Assembly (NCBI RefSeq): GCF_001750215.1 | Contig: NZ_LWGM01000009.1 | Location: forward strand, 1 to 33,000 | Origin: Isoptericola variabilis | GTDB taxonomy: Bacteria; Actinomycetota; Actinomycetes; Actinomycetales; Cellulomonadaceae | Length of the DNA stretch: 33,000 nt | Direction: 5' to 3' | Made by a program: the position numbers and the translations under genes | Part shown: positions 11,727 through 21,123 of the stretch, piece after piece | How the letters are laid out: each line of letters starts with the position of its first letter | How positions within the stretch are numbered: position 1 is the stretch's first letter | The notes under the pieces: generated by a model | Database searches by the model: none | Seen by the model: the letters and a program-made list of their open reading frames with translations, nothing else | What the model was told of the DNA's origin: nothing

Positions 11727-14431
11727 GCGCCGAAGTCACCGACGCGACTCGTGCCGTCGCGGTCTCCGAGGCACTCGTCCGTGCCCGCGCGGCCGAGCTC
11801 ATTGCCAAGGGCGGTGACTCCCGCGTCCTGGTGCTGCGGGCGCAACCACGCTGGCCGCACGGTGACCTCACCGTCAACGGACGGACCGTCCGCGTGATCG
11901 AGGGTGTCTCGCAGCTCGCGATCCTCGACGCGTACGCCTCCCAGGGCCCCGACGACTACCTCGTGGTCCTCACCGACCGGCCGCGCACCGACCTCACCGA
12001 CACCGTGCTGGCACGGGCCTACCGGCAGCAGGTCGAGAACCCCGACGAGTGGGGCAGCGTCCCGGACCTGTTCCCCGGTGCGAAGGAGGTCAGTCGCAAC
12101 CTTCGCAGCCTCGACTGGGCGGCGACCGCCCTGCTCGACCACGCGCCGGCCGGCGGCTGGGGACCCTCGCCGGAGTACGCCGTCACCGCGGAGCACGCGA
12201 TCGGTGGCCTCCTCGCCCACCTGCTCGGCATCGACGCGCGCGAGCTGGACGCCGTCGGGCTGCTCACCGCCCTGAGCGACGGGGCGCGCGGGCCGTGGTC
12301 CGGCGTCGACCCCGAGCTTCAGGGCCACCTCGTCGAGTGGGCCTCCACGGCATACGGAACCGCAGCGGGGTTCGCGCTGCGCACGACCGCCAGGCCCGGA
12401 GGACTCGTCAAGCCGCTGGCGCTCGGCCTGGCGATCGACGTGCTGTGGCCGCAACCCGCCGGCGAGCTCACCGAAGAGCAGGTGGCCGCCAGGACACGGC
12501 TCCTTGAGCGGTACGCAGGCGGGACGTCGATCACGCCGCTGCAGGCGCGTGACATCGCGAACGCGTCGATGTCGGCCGTGCTGCGCCTGTCCCGGGAAGG
12601 GGACCCCGAGGGACGGCTCGGCGTTGTGCTCGACCAGGCCGAGGCGCTGCTGCGCGACAACCTAGGCTGGCCCGCCGGTGCCGAACGCTCGACCATCCTG
12701 CGTCCCGGGTTCACGGCGCGGCTGCGCGCGCTGGGTGACGCCCTCGACGCCGGCCAGGGTCTCGAGGATGCGCTCGCCGCGGTGCTCGACCACCGCGAGG
12801 CGTCGCTCGGCGGGCAGGACCAGGCGCCCCGCATGGCGGTGCGGCTCGCGCGCTGGCTCGCGACGCCTGAGCTTGAGACGCGGGGGCTGGCCGGCGAGCT
12901 GCAGCGGCACCTCGACGACGGCGCCTGGGTCGACGCGGCCGTCGGCGTGCTGTGGAGCGGCGCCGCCGACCCCGCGGTCGCGACCGCCTACGGGCGGCTC
13001 GTCGAGCGGGTGCGCTCGCGCCGTCGGGCGCGCGACAAGGCGGCCGCCGAGCGGCTCGCCGACTCTCCCGTGGAGCACGCGTTCGACACCGTGCTCAGCG
13101 GTGTGGCGCCGATCGGCGTCGAGAACGTGCTGCGCGCCGTCGTCGGGCCGTGGAAGTCCCGGTCGACGTCCGACAGCGGCGTGCTCCTCGTGGTGCTCGA
13201 CGGGATGAGCGCCGCGATCGCCGTCGACCTGGCCAACGAGGTCACCCGCGCCGGCCTGGTCGAGTGGGTGCCGTCGTCGACCCGGCGACGCATCGCCGCC
13301 GTGGCGGCGTTGCCGTCGCTGACCGGCGTCTCTCGCACGAGCCTCTTCTGCGGCGAGCTGCGAGAGGGCACCTCGGTCCACGAGAAGTCGGGCCTGGGGG
13401 CGATATTCCCCGGGGCCCGCGTGTTCCACAAGGGGGAGCTGCGGGCCACGGGCGGGGCGCAGCTCGCCGACGACGTCGCGTCGGCGATCGCCGACCCCGC
13501 GGTGCCCGTCGTCGGTGTCGTCATCAACGCGATCGACGACGCCACGCACAAGAACGACACCGCCGGGCGCCCGTGGACGATGGCGGACCTCGAGCCGCTC
13601 CGCGCCCTGCTCAACGCGGCGGCGATCGCCGGACGCTCCGTGGTGCTGACCTCCGACCACGGGCACGTCGTCGAGCGTGACAGCCAGATGCTCCCGGCGG
13701 TCCCGGGCGGGGACTCCCGCTGGCGGCCCGTCGGCTCCGGACCGGTGCGCGACGGAGAGGTTCTCGTCCGCGGACCGCGCGTGGCGCTCGACGCGGGGGA
13801 GGCCGTGCTGCTGTGGCGGGACGACATGCGGTACGGACCCGCGCGGGCTGGCTACCACGGGGGTGCGTCGCTCGCCGAGCTGACCGTCCCGGTGCTCGTG
13901 TACCAGCGCTCGCTCGCGCAGACCGCCCCGGACGGGTGGGAAGTCGCGCCGCCCCAGGTGCCGGACTGGTGGAACGACCCGGTGGTCCAGAAGGCGGAGC
14001 CGGCGCCCGCGCCCGCGCCGGTGAAGCGGACGCGGCGGAAGGAGCCCGTCGAGACGGAGCATGTGCTGTTCGACATCGAGGCGCTCGGATCGGGACACCG
14101 TCCCGCGACGACACCGGGCGGTCCGGTCGAGGCGGTGCTCGCATCGCCCGTGTACGCCGATCAGCTGCGGCTCGCCGGGCGCGCCGCTGCAGGAGCGGGG
14201 CAGCTCATCGAGACCGTGCTACGCACCCTCGTGGAGCGCGGCGGGCGGGCGCACCAGGACACCGTCGCGGCCGCGGCCGGCATGCCGTCCACCGCGATCG
14301 GCCAGGGCCTCGCCGTTGTCAAGCGCGTCCTGAACGTCGAGGGCTACGACATCCTGTCTGTCGACAGCGACGGCGAGACGCTGCGGCTCGACGTCGACCT
14401 GCTCAAGGACCAGTTCGGCCTGAGCGAGTGA
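11723..14431 (+). CDS. pglZ: BREX-2 phosphatase-superfamily protein PglZ
   Basis: Core BREX component of the alkaline phosphatase superfamily; its true substrate is unsettled, and nuclease or phosphodiesterase activity has been proposed for relatives. The GTG at 11723 is preferred over the GTG at 11717. It overlaps the pglY TGA (GTGA) and sits 5 nt after GGAGG (11713-11717), which would abut the earlier codon. The product is 902 residues. Metal-site motifs visible are VVLDGMS (D493), INAIDDATH (D605, D606, H609) and TSDHGH (D645, H646, H648). A Pro/Ala-rich linker (about 755-770) precedes a C-terminal winged-helix-like domain (about 800-902) ending in LNVEGYD...DQFGLSE. The same domain recurs at the end of the next gene. 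Confidence 0.93.
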   Translation: MSAEVTDATRAVAVSEALVRARAAELIAKGGDSRVLVLRAQPRWPHGDLTVNGRTVRVIEGVSQLAILDAYASQGPDDYLVVLTDRPRTDLTDTVLARAYRQQVENPDEWGSVPDLFPGAKEVSRNLRSLDWAATALLDHAPAGGWGPSPEYAVTAEHAIGGLLAHLLGIDARELDAVGLLTALSDGARGPWSGVDPELQGHLVEWASTAYGTAAGFALRTTARPGGLVKPLALGLAIDVLWPQPAGELTEEQVAARTRLLERYAGGTSITPLQARDIANASMSAVLRLSREGDPEGRLGVVLDQAEALLRDNLGWPAGAERSTILRPGFTARLRALGDALDAGQGLEDALAAVLDHREASLGGQDQAPRMAVRLARWLATPELETRGLAGELQRHLDDGAWVDAAVGVLWSGAADPAVATAYGRLVERVRSRRRARDKAAAERLADSPVEHAFDTVLSGVAPIGVENVLRAVVGPWKSRSTSDSGVLLVVLDGMSAAIAVDLANEVTRAGLVEWVPSSTRRRIAAVAALPSLTGVSRTSLFCGELREGTSVHEKSGLGAIFPGARVFHKGELRATGGAQLADDVASAIADPAVPVVGVVINAIDDATHKNDTAGRPWTMADLEPLRALLNAAAIAGRSVVLTSDHGHVVERDSQMLPAVPGGDSRWRPVGSGPVRDGEVLVRGPRVALDAGEAVLLWRDDMRYGPARAGYHGGASLAELTVPVLVYQRSLAQTAPDGWEVAPPQVPDWWNDPVVQKAEPAPAPAPVKRTRRKEPVETEHVLFDIEALGSGHRPATTPGGPVEAVLASPVYADQLRLAGRAAAGAGQLIETVLRTLVERGGRAHQDTVAAAAGMPSTAIGQGLAVVKRVLNVEGYDILSVDSDGETLRLDVDLLKDQFGLSE
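14328..14351 (+). repeat. Direct repeat copy 1, inside the pglZ C-terminal domain
   Basis: A 24-nt stretch coding for LNVEGYD and flanking codon parts, identical base for base to 15667-15690 in the next gene. It marks the most conserved part of two homologous C-terminal domains. Confidence 0.9.
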
Positions 14432-14450
14432 ACGAGAGGGGGGCCGCCTC

Positions 14451-15791
14451 GTGGCGGTGATTCGCGCGTTCCGCCACGAGGTCAAGGGGCACGGGACGAG
14501 GCACTCCACGGATGTCGACTGCTTGTACTTCGACTTCGTCGACACGGGAGGATCCCGGATCCTGCAGCTGTCGACCCTGGGCTCGGACTACCGACAGAGC
14601 CAGCCGAAGGTCAGTCAGACGTTCCAGATCGGGGCCGAGGGCGCGGCCGAGCTGCGCCGCATCCTCGAGGAGACCTTCGCCGGCGTTGGCGGCTCCTCGA
14701 GAGATGGGCGGAACGATCCCGCGCGGGCTGGCTCAAGCGCGGTGCCCGGCGCGGAACCACGAGATCCGATCGATCGCTTCATCGCGCGAGCGGGCCTGGA
14801 GCGGGTGGAGGAGCTGGGCGTCGAGGGGTCCGCCGCCCAACGGCGCGTTCTCGCGCACGATGACCGTCCCCTGCTCGGAGGCGCGTGGTACATCGTCGAC
14901 TTCACGAACGTGCCGGTGTTGAGGTACTCGGACGTGGAGGGGGACCTCAGGACCGCACCGTCCGGCTACCAGCGGTCAGCCGTTGTGGTGAATGACCTCT
15001 CCAATGATCTGGAGCAGGTCCTCGTCGGGGCGCACGCCGACGTCGTGCGTCTGACAGACCTGGGCCTTCCGGCAGCACCGGCTTCCGCCGAGGTCGCGGA
15101 GGCGGCCGTCGGAGGCGCGCAGGGCCAAGTCCCGGCGCTCCAGCACCTGTGCCGCACCCTCGGCGTTGCCCTTGCAGACCCCGACGCGGCGTGGCCTGGG
15201 TTCGGCAAGGTCGTGCTCCTGGCGGGCGGTGGCAGCGCATACGTCAATCAGTCGAACATCGACGTGCGCGCCGCGCCGCCGCAGGTGGCTCAGTGGGCCA
15301 GGGCTGGCCACGGCACCGTGCGCGGCCCGCAAGGCCAGTACCTGCGCATGCCCTACGTCTCATCGACCGCTCCCGTGGCGCCGGCCCCGGTGTCCCACAC
15401 CGTCGTCGAGAGCCCCCAGCTCATCGAGGCTCCCCCAGCACCACGTCCTTCCTCGACCTTCCCCTGGATCGAGCAGTTGTTCCGATCCGAGCGGTATCTC
15501 GCACAGAAGGCCTTGGCGGGACGTGCCAGCCTGAGCGACGACGTCGTTCGCGACGTTGTCAACGCATTGGTCCGCAGCGGGTCGATAGGGCCGATCGAGG
15601 CGATCGAGCGCGAGGCGGGCTTCCCTCGCGCAGCGCTGAGGCCGATGGTGCCGCTGTTGAGGCGGCTCCTGAACGTCGAGGGCTACGACACGCTGTCTTT
15701 CGGTGACGAGATGCTGATCCTCGACGATGATCTGCTCCGTCAGCAGTTCGGGCTCTCTGGCCCCACACTCCCTGAAGGGGTTCTTCTGTGA
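14451..15791 (+). CDS. BREX-2-embedded protein with PglZ-type C-terminal domain
   Basis: Unrecognised 446-residue protein between pglZ and brxD. The GTG start at 14451 follows a strong purine-rich SD (about 14434-14442), 19 bp after pglZ; the stop overlaps brxD by 4 bp (GTGA), so it belongs to the operon. Three parts are visible. Residues 1-75 form a small beta-rich domain with STLGSDYRQ and KVSQTFQIG, a pattern I have seen in short hypothetical proteins. Residues about 100-300 form a second domain with no motif I recognise. A Pro/Ala linker (about 303-335) leads to a C-terminal domain (337-446) clearly homologous to the PglZ C-terminus: FRSERYLAQKALAGR aligns with Pgl[16 protein letters not shown], and LNVEGYD and QFGLS are shared. 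No ATPase, nuclease or membrane motif is seen. Inference: an adaptor or sensor competing for, or docking at, a PglZ interaction site. Confidence 0.85.
   Translation: MAVIRAFRHEVKGHGTRHSTDVDCLYFDFVDTGGSRILQLSTLGSDYRQSQPKVSQTFQIGAEGAAELRRILEETFAGVGGSSRDGRNDPARAGSSAVPGAEPRDPIDRFIARAGLERVEELGVEGSAAQRRVLAHDDRPLLGGAWYIVDFTNVPVLRYSDVEGDLRTAPSGYQRSAVVVNDLSNDLEQVLVGAHADVVRLTDLGLPAAPASAEVAEAAVGGAQGQVPALQHLCRTLGVALADPDAAWPGFGKVVLLAGGGSAYVNQSNIDVRAAPPQVAQWARAGHGTVRGPQGQYLRMPYVSSTAPVAPAPVSHTVVESPQLIEAPPAPRPSSTFPWIEQLFRSERYLAQKALAGRASLSDDVVRDVVNALVRSGSIGPIEAIEREAGFPRAALRPMVPLLRRLLNVEGYDTLSFGDEMLILDDDLLRQQFGLSGPTLPEGVLL
15667..15690 (+). repeat. Direct repeat copy 2, inside the BREX-embedded gene
   Basis: 24 nt identical to 14328-14351 in pglZ, in the same reading-frame context (LNVEGYD). 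The spacing is about 1.3 kb in direct orientation, so the pair could mediate deletion or gene conversion. Confidence 0.9.
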
Positions 15792-17122
15792 GCACCACCG
15801 CATCCATCAGCCCCAAGCGCCGTCGGGAGATCATCGACGCGCTTCGGCGGGGCACGGTGCCCCAGCAGGGTCTCGACGTCATGGCGGTCGGGCTCGGCCG
15901 GTTCGAGTCCGCGATCATCGACGAGCTCGACTCGGTGAAGCAGGGGGGCGCCCAGTTCAAGGCCGTCCGCGGCGAGTACGGCTCGGGCAAGACGTTCTTC
16001 TCCCGGTGGCTGACGGAGCGCGCCAAGAAGCTGAACTTCGCCACCGCCGAGGTGCAGATTTCCGAGACCGAAACCCCGCTGTACAAACTGGAGAAGGTCT
16101 ACCGGCGCATCATCGAGAGCCTCTCCACCCCAGGAGGTACCACGGGCGCGTTCGGCGACGTCGTGGACGGCTGGTTCTACTTCCTGGGGCAGGATGCGCT
16201 GGCCTCCGGCGGCTCTGGAGACCTCGATCAGCGCACGGACGAGCTGCTCGAGAAGCGGCTGGCCGCCGTGTCGAAGGAGGCGCCTTCCTTTGCCATGGCG
16301 CTGCGGGCCTACCGGCAGATGACGGCACGCGGACTGCATGCGGAAGCCGACGCCCTGCTCGCCTGGCTCGGGGGACAGCCGAACGTCGCGGCGTCGGCGC
16401 GTCGCGCCGCGGGGGTCCGCGGCGAGCTCGACCACTTCGGAGCGCTCGGCTTCCTCCAAGGTCTGCTCACGGTGCTGCGCGACTCCGACTTCGCCGGGCT
16501 CGTGCTGGTGCTCGACGAGGTCGAGACGCTGCAGCGCATGCGCGCGGACACTCGGGAGAAGTCGCTCAACGCGCTGCGCCAGCTCATGGACGAGGTCGAC
16601 TCGGGTCGGTTCCCCGGGTTGTACGTGCTGATGACGGGCACGCCGGCGTTCTACGACGGGCAGCAGGGCGTGCAGCGGCTGGCGCCGCTCGCGCAACGAC
16701 TGCAGACCGACTTCACCACCGACCCGCGCTTCGACAACCCGCGCGCGACGCAGATCAGGCTGCACGGGTTCACGCCCGACTCTCTCGTCGAGCTGGGGTC
16801 GCGTATCCGGGACATCTATGCGGACGGCACCGCCAACGCTACGCGGATCCACGCCGTCGTCGACGACGTCTACGTTGCCGACCTCGCGGCCGCGGTCGGC
16901 GGGGAGCTCGGAGGGAGGACCGGTGTCGCTCCGCGTCTCTTCCTCAAGAAGCTGATTGCTGACGTGCTCGACCGAGTCGACCAGTTCCCCGACTTCGACC
17001 CGCGCCGTGACTACAGGCTCACGGTGAGCGCGACCGAGCTGCGGGACGAGGAACGTGAGGCGCGCGCCCGCGGGGACCTTCGCGCAGCAGCGTCGGTCGA
17101 CGACATCGACCTGGAGCTCTAA
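15788..17122 (+). CDS. brxD: BREX-2 ATP-binding protein BrxD
   Basis: P-loop ATPase that partners with the BrxHI helicase in BREX-2. The 444-residue product has Walker A GEYGSGKT (62-69) and Walker B LVLVLDE (D243-E244), followed by VETLQRM. It resembles BREX/AAA-type loaders that act on a ring-like or helicase partner. The GTG start overlaps the previous stop (GTGA). It ends 4 bp before the brxHI start, consistent with a BrxD-BrxHI pair made together. Length and position after the PglZ section fit the family. There are no transmembrane segments. Confidence 0.9.
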   Translation: MSTTASISPKRRREIIDALRRGTVPQQGLDVMAVGLGRFESAIIDELDSVKQGGAQFKAVRGEYGSGKTFFSRWLTERAKKLNFATAEVQISETETPLYKLEKVYRRIIESLSTPGGTTGAFGDVVDGWFYFLGQDALASGGSGDLDQRTDELLEKRLAAVSKEAPSFAMALRAYRQMTARGLHAEADALLAWLGGQPNVAASARRAAGVRGELDHFGALGFLQGLLTVLRDSDFAGLVLVLDEVETLQRMRADTREKSLNALRQLMDEVDSGRFPGLYVLMTGTPAFYDGQQGVQRLAPLAQRLQTDFTTDPRFDNPRATQIRLHGFTPDSLVELGSRIRDIYADGTANATRIHAVVDDVYVADLAAAVGGELGGRTGVAPRLFLKKLIADVLDRVDQFPDFDPRRDYRLTVSATELRDEEREARARGDLRAAASVDDIDLEL

Positions 17123-17126
17123 GGAC

Positions 17127-19217
17127 GTGGCGGGCGCGGCCGGACTCGACGAGGCCATCGAGTACCACCTTGTGAACTCGCTGGGCTGGCGTTCACTGCG
17201 TCCGCTGCAGGCCGCAGCCGTCGAGCCGGTGCGGTCCGGCGACGATTGCGTGCTGATCGCGCCGACCGCCGGTGGCAAGACCGAGGCGGCGGTCTTCCCG
17301 CTGTTGTCCTCGATGGTTCAGGAGCAGTGGAGTGGGCTCTCGGTCCTCTACGTCACGCCGCTGCGCGCGCTGCTGAACAACCTGCACCCGCGCATCACCA
17401 GCTACGGCGACTGGCTCGGGCGCCGGGTCGGCCTCTGGCACGGCGACGTGGGCGACTCCGCCCGCAAGCGCATCCTTGCCGACCCGCCCGACATCCTGCT
17501 GACGACCCCTGAGTCGCTCGAAGCGATGCTCGTCTCCCGCCGCGTCGATCACGATCGGTTCTTCGCCGGGCTGCGCACGATCGTGGTGGACGAGCTGCAC
17601 TCCTTCGCCGGCTCGGATCGCGGGTGGCACCTGCTCGGGGTGTTGGCACGGCTGGAGCGCATCGCGGGCCGACCGATCCAACGGGTCGGACTGTCGGCCA
17701 CGGTGGGAAACCCGCAGGAGATCGGGCGCTGGTTGCAGGGAGGGGAGACTGTCGGCGGGGCGGCAGAGCGCGGGCTGCGGGTGGTCTCGGAGGAGGCGTC
17801 GGCGTCGGCCCCCGATCCAGACGTGCTGCTCGACTACGTCGGGTCGGTGGCGAACGCCGCCAAGGTCGTCGCGTCGCTCCACCGCGGCGAGAAGCGCCTC
17901 GTCTTCTGCGAGTCGCGGCGCGTGAGCGAACAGCTCGCGTTCGAGCTGCGAGCGCTCGGGGTGGAGACCTTCGTGTCGCACTCGTCGCTCTCGGCCGAGG
18001 AGCGCCGGCGGTCCGAACAGGCGTTCGCCGAGGCGCAGAACACCGTGATCGTCGCGACCTCCACGTTGGAGCTCGGCATCGACATCGGCGACCTCGACCG
18101 GGTCATCCAGATCGATGCGCCGCGCACCGTAGCCTCGTTCCTGCAGCGGCTCGGCCGCACCGGCCGGCGCCCCGGCACGCGGCGCAACACGCTGTTCCTG
18201 GCTACCAACTCCGACGCGTTCCTTGAAGCCGCCGGCCTGCTCCTGCTGTGGAGGCGGGGCTTCGTCGAGCCGATCACCCCGCCGCCGCACCCGCGGCACC
18301 TGACCGCCCAGCAGCTGCTGGCTTTGGCGCTGCAGGAGGGCGCCTACGGCGCCAGCACCTGGCGTGAGTGGTGGGGGTCCCTCGAGCTGATGGACGACGG
18401 CGACGAGGCCCTGGCCTACCTGCGCGCCGAGGGCTTTCTCGTCGAGGACGGTGGGCTGTTGATGATCGGGCCGGCCGCCGAAAACGCGTTCGGCCGCCGG
18501 CACTTCATGGACCTGCTCAGCTCCTTCGACGCGGAGCGAGAGCTCCGGGTGGTGAGCGGGAACAAGGAGCTGGGCTTCGTCTCGCCGCTGTCGCTGCCTC
18601 GTGACGGCGCGGCGAAGAGCGAGGCGAAGCCGCTCCTGGTGAACGGCCGGGCATGGCACGTCGAGCACGTCGACTGGGAGCGGTTCGAGGTGCTGGTCAG
18701 CCCGGTCCCGCACAAGGGCGACGTGCGGTGGCACAGCGACGCGATCGCGCTGTCTTTCGAGCTGATGCGCGCGCAGCGCGAGGTCCTCCTCGGCGAGACC
18801 CCGGACGCGCCGCTGTCGAGACGGGCGGTCGAGCGGCTGGAGCTGGTTCGCGAGACGCGCGGATACCAGGTGGCTCCGGACGGCCTGGTCGTCGAGACCT
18901 CGGGGCATGACGTCCGTCTATGGACGTGGGCGGGGCTCAAGGCGAACGAGACCCTGCGTGCGGGTCTCGGGGGCGTCGAGGGCCAGTCGCTGAACGACGA
19001 GATGACCCTGCGCGGGGCGGGCGATCTAGATCGGCTGGCTCAGGTGTCGTTCGACGACGTCGTCCCCCGCATCCCGGCGGAGATGGTGACGAGCCTGAAG
19101 TTCTCGGCCGCGCTGCCCGAGCAGACCGCCGTCAAGACTCTTGGCGAGCGGTTCGCGGATCGATCCGGTGCCGCGACTGTGGCCGCGGAGCTCAAGCGCA
19201 GGTCCGGAGCGGCCTAA
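17127..19217 (+). CDS. brxHI: BREX-2 DEAD/DEAH-box helicase BrxHI (Lhr-like)
   Basis: Superfamily 2 helicase, the last BREX-2 gene. The frame is open upstream; the GTG at 17127 is chosen because it starts 4 bp after brxD, has GGAG at 17113-17116, and gives an N-terminus running straight into the expected SLGWRSLRPLQ Q-like motif. The product is 696 residues. Walker A is APTAGGKT (45-52), the DEAH-type box is DELH (155-158), followed by LSATVG (motif III) and STLELGIDIGDLD (motif V), with QRLGRTGR (340-347) as motif VI. The C-terminal ~300 residues are an Lhr-like accessory region. It meets the GTPase gene on the other strand stop to stop, with no base between them. Confidence 0.92.
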   Translation: MAGAAGLDEAIEYHLVNSLGWRSLRPLQAAAVEPVRSGDDCVLIAPTAGGKTEAAVFPLLSSMVQEQWSGLSVLYVTPLRALLNNLHPRITSYGDWLGRRVGLWHGDVGDSARKRILADPPDILLTTPESLEAMLVSRRVDHDRFFAGLRTIVVDELHSFAGSDRGWHLLGVLARLERIAGRPIQRVGLSATVGNPQEIGRWLQGGETVGGAAERGLRVVSEEASASAPDPDVLLDYVGSVANAAKVVASLHRGEKRLVFCESRRVSEQLAFELRALGVETFVSHSSLSAEERRRSEQAFAEAQNTVIVATSTLELGIDIGDLDRVIQIDAPRTVASFLQRLGRTGRRPGTRRNTLFLATNSDAFLEAAGLLLLWRRGFVEPITPPPHPRHLTAQQLLALALQEGAYGASTWREWWGSLELMDDGDEALAYLRAEGFLVEDGGLLMIGPAAENAFGRRHFMDLLSSFDAERELRVVSGNKELGFVSPLSLPRDGAAKSEAKPLLVNGRAWHVEHVDWERFEVLVSPVPHKGDVRWHSDAIALSFELMRAQREVLLGETPDAPLSRRAVERLELVRETRGYQVAPDGLVVETSGHDVRLWTWAGLKANETLRAGLGGVEGQSLNDEMTLRGAGDLDRLAQVSFDDVVPRIPAEMVTSLKFSAALPEQTAVKTLGERFADRSGAATVAAELKRRSGAA

Positions 19218-19868
19218 CTATCGGCGTCGGGCGCTGCGACGGTCCTCGACGAGAGCCCGTGTCCCACCGAGCAGTGCCGAGATCCCGTGGCGTCGGTATC
19301 CGCCCCATGGATCGTCAACCGCGGCCGTCGTATAGATGCGAGGATCGCTGAGCCCAAGCTTGGCGGACTCGAGGATGCGCGCGAACGCGGCATCTGTGGG
19401 ATGGACTCGGCCGTCCTGAACGCGGACCTTGGTCATCACGCCGACGACGTGGTGCCCGTCGCGCCGCAGCTGTCGCACCAGGCGACGCTGCCCGTTGGTG
19501 ATGCGGTGGCCCGTGGCGGACCAGCAGTACCACACGGCATCGAACACCTTGGATCGGCGAATCTGCGAGACCTCGCGAAGCGTCTGCCTGAGATGCCGAG
19601 CCGGGTCAACCCCACCGTGGTGGAACCCCTCGAAGTCCCAGATCTCTAGACCGCGGATTTCGTCGATGTAGAGGTCGGCACCGTGGGTGACGGGGGCGCC
19701 GATCCCCGTGCGTGCGACGGCTCTGCCTAGCACGGCATTGATGAGGGAGGACTTCCCGACCCCTGTGTCCCCGACGACGGCGATGGCGGTCGTCTTGGGC
19801 GCCTCGCTCCGGAAAAGCGAGGGAACCTCTCCGGCTACTTGGCCCAAGCCGGACCCTTCGACATCCAT
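19218..19868 (-). CDS. Short P-loop GTPase, paralogue of the upstream GTPase
   Basis: 216-residue GTPase-like protein. G1 is GDTGVGKS (33-40), a G2-type Thr lies in GAPVTHG, G3 is WDFEG (DxxG), and the G4 position reads MTKVRVQD, where the usual Asp of TKxD is missing. It aligns over its whole length with the GTPase at 19835-21004 (shared GVGKSSL-NA, TGIGAP, IWDFEGF/VWDFEGF, TKV, DPR-Y-TAAV-DPWG) but stops before any hydrophobic tail. The ATG at 19868 overlaps the upstream gene's end by 34 bp; a TTG at 19847 is an alternative. I infer a soluble partner that may heterodimerise with the longer paralogue. Substrate preference (GTP or ATP) cannot be fixed from the sequence. Confidence 0.8.
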   Translation of the reverse strand: MDVEGSGLGQVAGEVPSLFRSEAPKTTAIAVVGDTGVGKSSLINAVLGRAVARTGIGAPVTHGADLYIDEIRGLEIWDFEGFHHGGVDPARHLRQTLREVSQIRRSKVFDAVWYCWSATGHRITNGQRRLVRQLRRDGHHVVGVMTKVRVQDGRVHPTDAAFARILESAKLGLSDPRIYTTAAVDDPWGGYRRHGISALLGGTRALVEDRRSARRR

Positions 19869-21004
19869 TGCATGAAGAGCTCCTTCGCGATCGGAAGGTA
19901 CTCCGCCCACATTTTGTCGATGTTCTTCGGATCGATCGCGCCGGTGTAGATCTTCTCGCAGAGCAGCCGCCACGACTCGCCCGCCGCCAGAGTCCATGTG
20001 AAGGCGACGGCCGCGTTGATGACGGACCCTGCGCCCGGGATCACCTTGATGAGGCTCTGCGCCGCCGCCTTCCCGGTGAACTCGAGCGCGAGCTGGAGCA
20101 CTGCAGAACTACTTCCGAGGGTCGACCGAAGGGTCGACTCGTACGTCGTCGCGATCTTGCCGAACATTCCCATCTGAATCGGGGCGAGCACCACGGCTGA
20201 AGCAAGCGGCAGGGGAGTGGCGGCGGCGGCCGCCGCACTCGCCGATGAGCCTGCGATCCACTTCCGCGCCAGGTGTGTCTTGGCCTGGAGGTCGATGCGC
20301 TGGGCAGCCCGGGCGGCGTCCCGAACCGCCTCTGGCGCGATCGCCAGCGTCGCGTCAAGCAGCTCTTGGAGTCCGAATCTGGGAAAGCCCCACGGGTCGT
20401 GGACCGCCGCCGTCGGGTAGACACGCGGGTCCGCGAGGCCGAGCGACTCGCCCTCGATCCACTCGGCAAACTCGGCATGTTGAGGCCTGAGGACGCCGTC
20501 GCGAGTGTGGACTTTTGTCAGGACGCCGATCACTGGGATCCCGGCGTCTGTGAGGGCGCGGATGAGAATTCGGTGGCCTTCGGTGACCCGCGCGCTGGAG
20601 GCGTCCCAGCAGAACCACGCGATGTGGATCTCCCGGCCGTCGCCGGCCTCCTGGATCTTCCTGAGACTCTTCGTCAGGGAGGCCAGGGGCGGAACAGCGG
20701 TGCCGTGCTCGAAGCCTTCAAAGTCCCAGACGCCGAAGGTTCCGGCGTCGTTGAGGTAGTAGTCGGAGCCCTTGGTGATCGGTGCCCCGATCCCCGTCTT
20801 GGCGCGTCCCTCCCCGAAAATCGCGTTGACCAGCGACGACTTGCCCACCCCGGCGTCACCGACGATGGCGAGATTGAAGCGTCCGAGCTCATGAAGGGCC
20901 TCGTCGAACCCGTCGGCGAAGGCCCGTTCGGCATCCTCTCGGGTGAGCTCGGCGAGGTTGATGCCTTCCGGCTCCTGCGCCGGAGCGGTCGACGTGCTCG
21001 TCAT
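19835..21004 (-). CDS. GTPase with DUF697-like hydrophobic C-terminal domain
   Basis: 389-residue protein. The N-terminal G domain (about 40-240) has G1 GDAGVGKS (49-56), T77 in GAPITKG, G3 DFEG (94-97) and a G4-position LTKVHTRDG (from 162). After about residue 255 comes an Ala-rich hydrophobic helical region. It contains ATPLPLASAVVLAPIQMGMFGKIATTY, a pattern typical of DUF697/YcjF-type GTPases, and a second hydrophobic helix near IPGAGSVINAAVAFTWTLAA. These suggest membrane association. The ATG at 21004 has a weak GGGTGA upstream. It sits 119 bp after the SIR2 gene and overlaps the next GTPase, so the three genes probably form one operon. Bacterial GTPases of this build occur in defence islands; a direct role here is inference. 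Confidence 0.85.
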   Translation of the reverse strand: MTSTSTAPAQEPEGINLAELTREDAERAFADGFDEALHELGRFNLAIVGDAGVGKSSLVNAIFGEGRAKTGIGAPITKGSDYYLNDAGTFGVWDFEGFEHGTAVPPLASLTKSLRKIQEAGDGREIHIAWFCWDASSARVTEGHRILIRALTDAGIPVIGVLTKVHTRDGVLRPQHAEFAEWIEGESLGLADPRVYPTAAVHDPWGFPRFGLQELLDATLAIAPEAVRDAARAAQRIDLQAKTHLARKWIAGSSASAAAAAATPLPLASAVVLAPIQMGMFGKIATTYESTLRSTLGSSSAVLQLALEFTGKAAAQSLIKVIPGAGSVINAAVAFTWTLAAGESWRLLCEKIYTGAIDPKNIDKMWAEYLPIAKELFMQWMSKGPAWAK

Positions 21005-21123
21005 CGTTAGTCACCCGTCGCTCGTTGGGGTACCCGTAAGTCGGTCGATGGTGGATCTTCCATGACCGCGGGCTGATCATCCGGCACCATCACCGTCTCT
21101 GCAAGGACCAGTTCTCGGTCCAC

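Noticed and set aside
17055-17126. Earlier brxHI start at 17055 inside brxD
   Set aside because: The added 24 residues are Arg-rich shadow sequence; the GTG at 17127 fits the operon spacing and has an SD.
21105-21121. Hairpin GGACC-N7-GGTCC just after the SIR2 stop, considered as a terminator
   Set aside because: Stem of only 5 bp with no T-run on the transcribed side; the downstream GTPases look co-transcribed.
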